Below, one piece after another: positions 50,779-58,400 of a stretch of 64,000 nucleotides of DNA. The DNA is from Microbacterium sp. LWH7-1.2 (GTDB taxonomy: Bacteria > Actinomycetota > Actinomycetes > Actinomycetales > Microbacteriaceae): NCBI RefSeq assembly GCF_038397755.1, contig NZ_CP151637.1, positions 2,356,001-2,420,000 of the forward strand, given 5' to 3'. The position numbers and the translations under genes were made by a program. Below the pieces are notes generated by a model, which saw only the letters and a program-made list of their open reading frames with translations, had not been told where the DNA came from and made no database searches. Within the stretch, counting starts at the first letter, position 1. Every line of letters begins with the position of its first letter.

Positions 50779-51908
50779 TGGCCACGTCTACCTCCGGAGC
50801 CCTCGGCGTCGGCATCATCGGCGCGGGCAACATCAGCGACCAGTACCTGACGCACCTGTCGAGCTTCCCCGACGTGCGGGTCATCGCGATCGGCGACGTA
50901 CTCGAGGACCGCGCCAAGGCGCAGGCCGAGAAGTACGGCGTGCCGCACGCCGGCGGCGTGGATGTCGTGCTGAACGACCCCGACGTCGACATCGTCGTGA
51001 ACCTCACGATCCCGGCCGTGCACGTCGAGGTGTCGGAGGCGATCATCGCCGCGGGCAAGCACGTGTGGACCGAGAAGCCCATCGGCATCGACCGCGAGGA
51101 GTCGGCGCGACTGCTCAAGACGGCGGATGCCGCGGGCCTGCGCGTCGGCGTCGCTCCTGACACCGTGCTCGGCCCGGGCGTGCAGACGGCCAAGCGCGCG
51201 ATCGCTCGCGGCGACATCGGCCGCCCGCTGTTCGCGACGACGACGTTCCAGTGGCAGGGCCCCGAGCTCTGGCACCCGAACCCCGCCTTCCTCTACGCCA
51301 AGGGCGCCGGCCCTCTGCTCGACATGGGTCCGTACTACGTCTCCACGCTCGTGCACGTGTTCGGTCCGGTCGCGTCGGTCGCGGCTCTCGGGCTCCAGGG
51401 CGTCCCGACCCGCACCGTCAAGTCCGGCGAGCTCGCCGGCCAGGAGTTCCCGGTCGAGATCCCGTCGACGCTGTCGGTGCTGATGGACTTCGAGCAGGGC
51501 GGTCAGGCGCAGAGCCTGTACAGCACCGACTCGCCCCTCAAGCGCCACGGCATCGTCGAGATCAACGGCACCGAGGGCACCATCGTGATCCCCGACCCGA
51601 ACATGTTCGGCGGCGACATCTCGATCATCCGTCCGCTCACCGACGCGACGGTGAGCGAGCAGGAGATCCTCGAGGTGCCCCAGGAGGGCGTGCTCGCCGG
51701 CCGCGGCCTGGGCCTGCTCGACATGGCACGCTCGATCCGCGACGGTCGCCCGCACATCGCCACCGGCGAGTTCGGCTACCACGTGCTCGACACCCTGCTG
51801 TCGATCGAAGAGGCGGCCGCGTCGCGCACCTACGTCGACGTCCAGAGCACCCTCGGCGAGGTCGGCTCGCTCCCCGCGGACTTCGACCCGCTGGCCGCGA
51901 CGCTCTGA
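50778..51908 (+). CDS. Gfo/Idh/MocA-family NAD(P)-dependent oxidoreductase
   Basis: A 376-residue dehydrogenase. Rossmann start VGIIGAGNISDQYLTHL, catalytic-loop motif TEKPIGIDREES near 103, then VGVAPDTVLGPGVQTAKRAI, GAGPLLDMGPYYVSTLVHVF and HGIVEINGTEGTIVIPDPN. It shares these C-terminal motifs with the protein at 15772-16851, so the two belong to the same subfamily. It is coupled to the sugar isomerase upstream and ends 13 bp before a very strong terminator. Confidence 0.92.
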   Translation: MATSTSGALGVGIIGAGNISDQYLTHLSSFPDVRVIAIGDVLEDRAKAQAEKYGVPHAGGVDVVLNDPDVDIVVNLTIPAVHVEVSEAIIAAGKHVWTEKPIGIDREESARLLKTADAAGLRVGVAPDTVLGPGVQTAKRAIARGDIGRPLFATTTFQWQGPELWHPNPAFLYAKGAGPLLDMGPYYVSTLVHVFGPVASVAALGLQGVPTRTVKSGELAGQEFPVEIPSTLSVLMDFEQGGQAQSLYSTDSPLKRHGIVEINGTEGTIVIPDPNMFGGDISIIRPLTDATVSEQEILEVPQEGVLAGRGLGLLDMARSIRDGRPHIATGEFGYHVLDTLLSIEEAAASRTYVDVQSTLGEVGSLPADFDPLAATL

Positions 51909-51921
51909 TCCGACGCCGGCG

Positions 51922-51963
51922 CGCTCGAAGGCCCCCTGCCGCACAGCAGGGGGCCTTCGAGCG
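51922..51963 (+). terminator. Very strong intrinsic terminator
   Basis: A perfect 18-bp stem (CGCTCGAAGGCCCCCTGC with GCAGGGGGCCTTCGAGCG) and a 6-nt loop, ending in GTTGAGG, begins 13 bp after the Gfo/Idh stop. Confidence 0.9.
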
Positions 51964-52211
51964 TTGAGGAGACGGATGCCTCCCCCCGGCGCCTCAACGA
52001 TCCATCTCACGTCCGACGCGAAAGCGGCGACGTCGAACTGGACATGGCGGCTGCTCGAGCTCGCGGGCAGTCACCGCACGCCGCTCCGCGGAGTCGTACC
52101 CGGGCTGTGCTTCGCTGCGCGCCGCGTCGGCGCGCTTCTCGTGCACAGCAGCCGCTCTTGCTCGTCGACGTCGGGGGCCGCGCGTCGCACGCTCGGCCTC
52201 ACGCTGCTCGT
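51964..52211. other. Intergenic region without a convincing gene
   Basis: About 250 bp between the Gfo/Idh terminator and the hairpin behind the aminopeptidase gene. A 103-codon rightward reading frame exists (51964-52275) but is Ser/Arg/Cys-rich, lacks a ribosome binding site and crosses the hairpin. I see no real feature. Confidence 0.4.
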
Positions 52212-52240
52212 CCCGGATGCCGCGGGCCGCGGCATCCGGG
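52212..52240 (-). terminator. Hairpin behind the M28 peptidase gene
   Basis: A perfect 14-bp stem CCCGGATGCCGCGG/CCGCGGCATCCGGG separated by a single G begins 9 bp after the leftward stop codon. It contains the over-represented CGGATGC word. The very small loop is odd for a terminator, but position and stability fit one; cruciform extrusion is possible. Confidence 0.6.
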
Positions 52241-52249
52241 ATCCTCCCG

Positions 52250-53794
52250 TCACCGCAGCGGCGAATTGCCCTTGAACGCGGGCGACCAGTGGCCGAGCGC
52301 CTTGCCCTTCGCCGTGCCGTTCACCGCGGACTGGGTCTGCGCGAAGATGAGCGTCGCGTGCGCGGCCGCGTCGGCCAGCTGCTCGAGGAGCACCGGGTCG
52401 ATGTTGTCTATGTCGTCGCACGCCTGGTGGTAGCACGGGTCGAACGCCACGCCCGCCGTTCCGCCGAACTTCACCGCCTGGTCCGCCGTCTTGATGTCCT
52501 CGGCGCCGGAGAACAGACCGCCCGCGGGGATGCCTGCCCCGATGAACGCGAAGTAGTCGCTGCGCCCATCGAACGCCGTCGGCTCGGTGGCCAGGTCCTC
52601 CGCGGCAAACCACTCCTCGAACACGCCCTCGACGACGTCGGAGCCGTTGGGACCGGTGGTGCCGAAGCCGTTACCGTCGCCGTCGTAGATGAACCGCCCG
52701 CCGTTCGGCGAGCCGAGCATGTCGAAGTTCAGGTTGACGGCGTGGTTCTTGATGTCGGTCTTGCTCAGCTGCGACACGTAGTAGTTCGACCCGTTCAGGC
52801 CGTCCTCCTCACCGCCCCAGAAGGCGAAGCGCACGCGGTTCTCGGGTTCGATGCCCAGCGCAGCCATCTGGAGCGCCGTCTCGAGGAGGGTCGCCGTGCC
52901 TGAGCCGTTGTCATTGATGCCGGGGCCTTCAGGAACCGAGTCGAGGTGGGCGCCGACGACGACGGTGCGGTCCGTCCGGCCGGCCGGGGTGTCGGCCAGC
53001 AGGTTCCAGGTGTCGATCGTGGTGGCATTCGTGACCACCGCGATCTCCATCACCAGTCCCGCGGTTCCGACGAGCTGCTGACCGACCTCGAACGAGGTGC
53101 TGACCACGGGGACGGGATCGGCGGTCCAGTCGGCGCTGCCGAGCGTTCCACCGAAGACACCGAAACGGTCGTCACTGGGGTCGACGTTGCCCTGATTGAA
53201 GATGATGACGCCCACCGCGCCTTCGGCGACGGCGTTGGCCGCCTTCACGCTGAAGTCGCACGAGCCGCGCTGAAGGAGTGCGATGGACCCCTCGACGAAG
53301 TTCGCGAAGTCGGTCGTCTCGCAGCCGCTCGTCGACGCGCGGTCACCGGCGAGATTGACGTCGACCGCCTGCACCGGCGCCTCGACCACCCCGTCTCCGG
53401 AGAACTCCATGGGGTAGAACTCGTCGAGGAAGTCGTACGACACCGTTCCCGGGGCCGTCTGCGCGAGGGTCGATCCTTCGTAGTCGACGAGGTCGTACGA
53501 GAACGCCTGGCGCTGAGTGAGGTACCCCGCGGCCTGCAGCGTCGACTCGACGTACTCGAGCGAGGCCAGATAGCCGCTGGTTCCGGCTGCGCGGGTGCCG
53601 CCGTTGGCGTCCGCGATATCTTGCAGCGCTTGCAGGTGGGTCTCGAGGCCCGTAGCCGTCACGGCGTCGGTCAGTGCCGTGGTGTCGGTGGGCGGGGCTG
53701 CCAGCGCCGGGGCGCTGACGGTCGCGACGGTCAGGCCGCCGACGATGAGGGCAGACGCGGCGATCGTGGCGCTGCGTCGATTTCTTTGGGTCAC
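52250..53794 (-). CDS. Secreted M28-family zinc aminopeptidase with PA domain
   Basis: A 514-residue exported protein. It has a Sec-type signal (residues 1 to about 32, cleavage near APALAAPP). The PA insert domain (residues about 135-240) has GSCDFSVKAANAVAEGAVGV and VVSTSFEVGQQL. The catalytic domain holds the expected two-zinc ligands: GAHLDSV, the bridging Asp in INDNGSGT, Glu-Glu in GGEEDGLNGS, the Asp in NFDMLGSP and the last His in DPCYHQACDD. It resembles Streptomyces-type leucine aminopeptidases. It is monocistronic and released or surface-located for peptide scavenging. Confidence 0.92.
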   Translation of the reverse strand: MTQRNRRSATIAASALIVGGLTVATVSAPALAAPPTDTTALTDAVTATGLETHLQALQDIADANGGTRAAGTSGYLASLEYVESTLQAAGYLTQRQAFSYDLVDYEGSTLAQTAPGTVSYDFLDEFYPMEFSGDGVVEAPVQAVDVNLAGDRASTSGCETTDFANFVEGSIALLQRGSCDFSVKAANAVAEGAVGVIIFNQGNVDPSDDRFGVFGGTLGSADWTADPVPVVSTSFEVGQQLVGTAGLVMEIAVVTNATTIDTWNLLADTPAGRTDRTVVVGAHLDSVPEGPGINDNGSGTATLLETALQMAALGIEPENRVRFAFWGGEEDGLNGSNYYVSQLSKTDIKNHAVNLNFDMLGSPNGGRFIYDGDGNGFGTTGPNGSDVVEGVFEEWFAAEDLATEPTAFDGRSDYFAFIGAGIPAGGLFSGAEDIKTADQAVKFGGTAGVAFDPCYHQACDDIDNIDPVLLEQLADAAAHATLIFAQTQSAVNGTAKGKALGHWSPAFKGNSPLR

Positions 53795-53906
53795 TGCTGC
53801 TCCTCAGGGGTTTCGGGAGTTGCGAGGTGCCGGCGCCGATGGCGACGCCTGAGCGGGAACCTACAACTCTCCGAAGCCCCTGGGAAGAGCCCCGGCGACC
53901 GCGCGC

Positions 53907-54119
53907 TCAGTTGCCGAAGAGGTCGCCGATGCCGGGGAGCTCGAAGTTCGAGAGTTGGTCGCCGAAGCCCGACAGCGACTCGCCGGCGCCCGAGACCCGA
54001 TCGCCCGCGCCGCCGAGCTCCGCGCCGCCCGCGAGGGCGTCGAGGTCGATGCCTCCCGCGATGGCGTCGAAGTCGATGCCCGAGGCGACGACATGCAGCC
54101 TGGGCCGGACCGCGCCCGG
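53907..54119 (-). pseudogene. Possible gene fragment encoding a Gly/Asp-rich C-terminus
   Basis: A 70-codon leftward frame without a normal start codon, ending GFGDQLSNFELPGIGDLFGN. It contains a near-tandem peptide repeat, GIDFDAIAG then GIDLDALAG, and looks more protein-like than the other frames here. An in-frame stop lies directly upstream. It lies behind the GNAT-AAA+ gene on the same strand, 44 bp after its stop. It could be the remnant of a degraded partner gene, or merely a periodic GC-rich sequence. Apart from this, the 369 bp between 53795 and 54163 holds nothing I can recognise. Confidence 0.3.
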
Positions 54120-54163
54120 TCACCGCGCGGACGGCGGCACTCTCAGCAGATTGATCGATTCCG

Positions 54164-55441
54164 CTACAGGCGGCCGACCGTCTCGATGTCCTCGAGGAAG
54201 TCGGCGGCGACCTGGGCCGAGACCGTGGCGCGGGTGCCGGCGATCGCGGCGGTGTAGTCGTCCATGAACGGCCCCTCGGGCTCGGACGAACCCGAGTCCA
54301 CAGCGTTCTCGAGGGCCGACTGCGACGCCTTCCGCGCGGCGAACTCGATGTCGGCGGGCGAGAAGCCGTCGGTCATCGCGACCAGCTCCGGCACGTCGAT
54401 CCCCACGGCGGCCTCCGGGATGTACCGGCGCCAGATCGCATCGCGGGCCTGCTGGTCGGGAAGGCCGATCGGGATCACGTAGTCGAAACGACCGTGCCGG
54501 AGGAACGCGGCATCCAGCGACCTGATGAAGTTCGTCGCGCAGATCAGGAGGCGTCCCGGCTGCTCGCGGAAGGCCGGAATGATCTTGAGCAGCTCGTTCG
54601 TGACGCCCTGCGTGGGCGACGGCGGCTCGCCCTGGCGGTGCGAGGCGATCTCCTCGACCTCGTCGATGAAGACCACGGCGTGCTCGAGCTCGGCGATGGT
54701 CGCGAATGTCTCGCGCAACGCACCCGCCAACCCGCCGGGGTGGGCCGCGAGGCGCGACGGGAACACCTCGACGAACGACCACTCCAGGCGCGAGGCGATC
54801 GCCTTCGCGAACGTCGTCTTGCCGGTTCCGGGCGGTCCGAACAGAACGATCGCGCGCGGCGGCACCACCCCGAACCGCTCCGCGAGCTCCGACTGCGCGA
54901 GCGGCAGCACCACCCGCCGCTCGAGCAGCTCCTTCTCGGTGTTCATGCCGCCGACCGCGTCCCACAGCCCGCGGGGCAGCACGCGCCCGCCGAGCTCGGC
55001 GAGGCGCTTGAGCTCCTCACGCTGCACGGGGATATGCCGCTCGAAGTAGTGCAGGTCCCGCATCAATTCGAAGCCCTGGTGCAGGAACGCGCCCATCCGG
55101 GTCTCGGCGGCCGGCATGAGGGCGGAGAGTTTGGAGATGCCCTGCGGTGCCATGCGCGCCTCCAGCGCGGCGAGGAGGGAGGAGCCGATGCCCACGCCCC
55201 GCACGTGCGAGGCGGTGGCGAGGAACACCACCCAGCCCTGCGCGTGCGCGGCCCGGCCGATCGCCGCGCCGACGACCTGCTCGCCGACGACGGCGACCAC
55301 GGCGTGGTCCTTCGCGCAGGAGGCGAGCACCTCGGAGAGGCTGTACACCGGCTCGACGCCCTCGGCGGTGACCTGCTCCCAGAGCCGGAGGATGCCGTCG
55401 ACGTCGTCGGCGTGATAGTCACGGATGCGCCAGCCTGCCAT
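54164..55441 (-). CDS. GNAT acetyltransferase-AAA+ ATPase fusion
   Basis: A 425-residue protein from the ATG at 55441. Residues 1-130 are a GNAT domain: WRIRDYHADDVDGILRLWEQ and the acetyl-CoA pyrophosphate-binding loop VRGVGIGSSLLAALEARM (80-97). Residues 155-425 are an AAA+ ATPase of the classic (FtsH/Cdc48-like) clade: Walker A FGPPGTGKTT (201-210), Walker B VVFIDEVEEI (256-265), sensor 1 ICATNFI (300-306), Arg-finger region RHGRFDYVIPIG (315-326) and sensor 2 GFSPADIEFAARKA. There is no protease domain and no membrane segment. It follows iolD by 39 bp but has no evident link to inositol. The function is unknown to me. Confidence 0.85.
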   Translation of the reverse strand: MAGWRIRDYHADDVDGILRLWEQVTAEGVEPVYSLSEVLASCAKDHAVVAVVGEQVVGAAIGRAAHAQGWVVFLATASHVRGVGIGSSLLAALEARMAPQGISKLSALMPAAETRMGAFLHQGFELMRDLHYFERHIPVQREELKRLAELGGRVLPRGLWDAVGGMNTEKELLERRVVLPLAQSELAERFGVVPPRAIVLFGPPGTGKTTFAKAIASRLEWSFVEVFPSRLAAHPGGLAGALRETFATIAELEHAVVFIDEVEEIASHRQGEPPSPTQGVTNELLKIIPAFREQPGRLLICATNFIRSLDAAFLRHGRFDYVIPIGLPDQQARDAIWRRYIPEAAVGIDVPELVAMTDGFSPADIEFAARKASQSALENAVDSGSSEPEGPFMDDYTAAIAGTRATVSAQVAADFLEDIETVGRL

Positions 55442-55480
55442 GGCCCGGGCTCCCTTCGGTGCGAGGTGGGTCGCCTCAGG

Positions 55481-57394
55481 CTAGCCGAGGAGCGGTCTCT
55501 GGTTCGCCTGCTGGACGAGGTACTCCTCGCGCGCCCGCCGGGTGGATTCGAGGGTGGAGACCTCGGGCACCGGCACGTCCCACCAGCCGGCCCCGTCGGG
55601 CGCGTAGATGAGCGGGTCGCTGTTGATGTGGATGAAGGTCGACCGATCGGATGCCTTCGCCTGTGCGACGGCCGCCTTGAGGTCGTCGATGGCGGAGGCG
55701 CCGGGCTCGATCTCGATGACGTCGAGGCCGTAGCTGCGCGCATTCATGGCGAGGTCGACCGGGAGGATCTTCTCGCCCTGGAAGTTGCGGGCCTCGCTGT
55801 CGTACTCGCGGTACCTGGTGCCGAAGCGCTCCGAGCCGACCGTCTCCGACAGGTGGCCGATGGAGGCGAAGCCGTGGTTCTGGATGAGCACGACGATGAG
55901 CTTGATGCCCTCGGCGACCGCGGTGACGAGCTCGGTGTTGAGCATCAGGTACGAGCCGTCGCCGACCATGACGATGACGTCGCGGTCGTCGCCGTCGGCG
56001 AGCAGGCCGCGCTTCGCGCCGAGTCCCCCGGCGATCTCGTAGCCCATGCACGAGAACGCGTACTCGACGTGGTACCCGAGCGGATCACGCACGCGCCACA
56101 GCTTGTGCAGATCTCCCGGGAGCGACCCGGCGGCCTGCACGATGACATCCTCGGGCGCGCTCGTCGACTGGACAGCGCCGACGATCTCGGGCTGGCCGGG
56201 CAGCGCGAGCCCCGAGGGGGCGAACGCAGCATCGACCGCAGCATCCCATTCCGCTTTCTCGCGCGCGATGCGCTCGCGGTACTCGGGGCTGACCTCGAAG
56301 CCCTCCAGCTCGATGGCGAGCTCGGCGAGAGCCTCGCGGGCGTCGGCGATCACGGGAAGCTGCGAGCCGTGCTTGTACGCGTCGAAGGACGCGATGTTGA
56401 TGTTCACGAACACGACGTCGGGGTTCTGGAACGCCGTGCGAGACGCCGTCGTGAAGTCGCTGTAGCGCGTGCCGATGCCGATGATGACGTCGGCCGCGGC
56501 CGCGAGGCGGTTGGCGGCGAGCGTGCCGGTCGCGCCCACGCCGCCGACGTTCTGCGGGTGGTCCCAGTTCAGGGCACCGCCGCCGGCCTGCGTGGTGCCG
56601 ACCGGGATGCCGGTGGCTTCGACGAGCTCGCGGAGCCGGTCCTCGGCGCCGGAGTAGATGACGCCACCGCCGGCCACGATGACGGGGTTCTTCGCACCAC
56701 GGATCGCCGCGACTGCGCGGGCGAGCGGCCCGCGCTCGGGCAGCGGGCGGCGGATGTGCCACTCGCGGTCCTGCAGGAACTCCACCGGAACGTCGAGCGC
56801 CTCGGCCTGCACGTCCTCGGGGAGCGCGATGGTGACGGCTCCCGTCTCGGCCGGGTCGGTGAGCGCGCGCATCGCCGCCAGCGCGATCGAGAAGAGCTGC
56901 TCGGGGCGATGCACGCGGTCGAAGAAGCGCGACAGCGGGCGGAAGGCGTCCGTCACCTGCAGGCCGATGTCCCACGGCTGCTCGAGCTGCTGCAGCACCG
57001 GGTCGGCGACACGCGTCGCGAACGTGTCGCTCGGCAGGAGCAGGGCCGGCAGCCGGTTCGTCGTCGCGAGGGCCGCAGCGGTGAGCATGTTCGCCGCCCC
57101 GGGGCCGACGGAGGCGGCCGACGCGTAGGTGCCGCGGCGGCGGTGCATGCGCGCATAGCCGACGGCCTGGTGCACCATCGCCTGCTCGTTTCGTGCCTGG
57201 TAGTACGGCATCAGGTCGGGGTTCTGGACGTTGACCTGCTTCAGCGCCTGCCCGATCCCGGCCACGTTGCCGTGACCGAAGATGCCGAGCATGCCCGGGA
57301 TCGTCCGCTCGCGGATGTCGCCGTCCACGGTCCACTGGTGCGCCAGGAACTCTACGAGCGCCTGGCTCACCGTCATCCGTCTGGTCCCGCCCAT
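55481..57394 (-). CDS. iolD: 3D-(3,5/4)-trihydroxycyclohexane-1,2-dione hydrolase
   Basis: A 637-residue ThDP-dependent enzyme opening the ring of the inositol-derived dione to 5-deoxy-glucuronate. The ATG at 57394 overlaps the iolB stop. ThDP-family landmarks: GIFGHGNVAGIGQALKQ and the conserved Glu in YQARNEQAMVHQAVGYAR, ASVGPGAANMLTAAALAT, GGGALNWDHPQNVGGVG, and the C-terminal ThDP/Mg motif VMVGDGSYLMLNTELVTAVA. Length and motifs match IolD closely. It is the last pathway gene of the operon. Confidence 0.95.
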   Translation of the reverse strand: MGGTRRMTVSQALVEFLAHQWTVDGDIRERTIPGMLGIFGHGNVAGIGQALKQVNVQNPDLMPYYQARNEQAMVHQAVGYARMHRRRGTYASAASVGPGAANMLTAAALATTNRLPALLLPSDTFATRVADPVLQQLEQPWDIGLQVTDAFRPLSRFFDRVHRPEQLFSIALAAMRALTDPAETGAVTIALPEDVQAEALDVPVEFLQDREWHIRRPLPERGPLARAVAAIRGAKNPVIVAGGGVIYSGAEDRLRELVEATGIPVGTTQAGGGALNWDHPQNVGGVGATGTLAANRLAAAADVIIGIGTRYSDFTTASRTAFQNPDVVFVNINIASFDAYKHGSQLPVIADAREALAELAIELEGFEVSPEYRERIAREKAEWDAAVDAAFAPSGLALPGQPEIVGAVQSTSAPEDVIVQAAGSLPGDLHKLWRVRDPLGYHVEYAFSCMGYEIAGGLGAKRGLLADGDDRDVIVMVGDGSYLMLNTELVTAVAEGIKLIVVLIQNHGFASIGHLSETVGSERFGTRYREYDSEARNFQGEKILPVDLAMNARSYGLDVIEIEPGASAIDDLKAAVAQAKASDRSTFIHINSDPLIYAPDGAGWWDVPVPEVSTLESTRRAREEYLVQQANQRPLLG

Positions 57395-58308
57395 CAGCGG
57401 CCGCCTTCCTTGTCGCTCGTGTACGGCAGTCGCTCGTCGAAGCTCTGCCCGGTCCAGGTGTCGCGCACCCAAGCATGCGCGGGGTCGTCGCTGATCAGCC
57501 ACTCCCGCTCGGGGTCGGGGCCGGCCATGACGTTGAGGTAGTACAGGTCGTAACCGGGCGCCGCGACGGCGGGGCCGTGGTAGCCGAAGGGCACGAGCGC
57601 GATGTCGCCGGTGCGCACCATGGCGTTGATCTCGATCTCGCCCGCCGGGGATGAGTAGGTGCTGAACATGCCGAACGCGGCCTCGGCCGCAGCATCCGAT
57701 CCCGACACCGGCGCCGTCTCGAAGTAGTAGATCTCCTCGAGGCGCGACTCGTGCCCTGGCACGTGCTCGTCGTGCTTGTGCGGCGGGTACGACGACCAGT
57801 TCTCGGCCGGCGTGATGACCTCGCACACGATGAGACGGGCGGCGTCGAGCGCCTGCGGCGTGCCGAAGTTGTGCACCTGCCGGCTCGAGCGACCGGCACC
57901 GCGCAGCTCGACCGGCGTCTCGGACGCGGGGATGTACTGCCACTCGCGCGCCCCGCTCGTCGGCGCCTCGGCGATCGCGACGCGCCCCTGGCCGCGGACC
58001 TCGGCGGTCGTGCCTGCGGGGAGGTAGAGCACGTCCGTCGGGCCGTCGAACACCGAAGCCCGGCCGTGCAGACGGGTCTCCCACTCACCCGGGAAGTGGC
58101 GGTGCACCACCTGGAACGATCCGGCGAGCGGGACGATGATCCGCTCGACGCCACGCTCGTCGAGGGTCAGGTGCTCCCCGTCAGAGAGGGTCCCCACGCG
58201 GATGCCGGTGTGCTCCCACCCGGGAGTCGCCCCGTCGACGACGCTCTCCCAGCCGTCACGGGCGAGGTCGCCTCGGCGGTGGAACCAGCGCTGGTCCGAA
58301 GTGCTCAT
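57394..58308 (-). CDS. iolB: 5-deoxy-glucuronate isomerase
   Basis: A 304-residue bicupin converting 5-deoxy-glucuronate to 2-deoxy-5-keto-gluconate. Metal-binding cupin motif: YPPHKHDEHVPGHESRLEEIYYF, with two His of HKH, a Glu and the later VPFGYHGPAVAAPGYDLYYLN. The start is the ATG at 58308. It is separated from mmsA by 92 bp containing a dispersed repeat. Its stop overlaps the iolD start. Confidence 0.95.
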   Translation of the reverse strand: MSTSDQRWFHRRGDLARDGWESVVDGATPGWEHTGIRVGTLSDGEHLTLDERGVERIIVPLAGSFQVVHRHFPGEWETRLHGRASVFDGPTDVLYLPAGTTAEVRGQGRVAIAEAPTSGAREWQYIPASETPVELRGAGRSSRQVHNFGTPQALDAARLIVCEVITPAENWSSYPPHKHDEHVPGHESRLEEIYYFETAPVSGSDAAAEAAFGMFSTYSSPAGEIEINAMVRTGDIALVPFGYHGPAVAAPGYDLYYLNVMAGPDPEREWLISDDPAHAWVRDTWTGQSFDERLPYTSDKEGGR

Positions 58309-58360
58309 CTCGTGCTCTCGTGTGTCGATTCTGCGGGACGGATGCTGCGGCGCACGGGGC

Positions 58361-58395
58361 GTTTCGACTCGCTTCGCTCGCTCAACGACCGAGGG
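58361..58395. repeat. Dispersed intergenic repeat, copy 2
   Basis: This copy reads GTTTCGACTCGCTTCGCTCG then CTCAACGACCGAGGG and lies just beyond the mmsA stop, inside the iol operon. It matches copy 1 at 45536-45580 except for the TTC/TTCCTCGC variation in the middle. Confidence 0.7.
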
Positions 58396-58400
58396 TCGGG

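Noticed and set aside
49957..51908. iolE-iolG (inosose dehydratase and inositol dehydrogenase)
   Set aside because: The isomerase lacks IolE-like features, and the Gfo/Idh protein resembles the 15772 enzyme of a non-inositol operon. A link to the iol operon 4 kb away is possible but unsupported.
51964..52275. 103-codon rightward gene
   Set aside because: No ribosome binding site, low-quality composition, and it runs through a strong hairpin into the end of the M28 peptidase gene.
53955..54257. Small rightward gene with helical N-terminus
   Set aside because: It requires a TTG or similar start without a ribosome binding site and overlaps the 3' end of the GNAT-AAA+ gene; composition is typical of a mirror frame.
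54494..57541. 1015-codon rightward open frame
   Set aside because: It is antisense to the GNAT-AAA+ and iolD genes. Its product is Arg/Glu/His-rich without domains, which is typical of the mirror frame of high-GC genes. The same applies to other long mirror frames such as 170-2338 and 3779-7264 (+).
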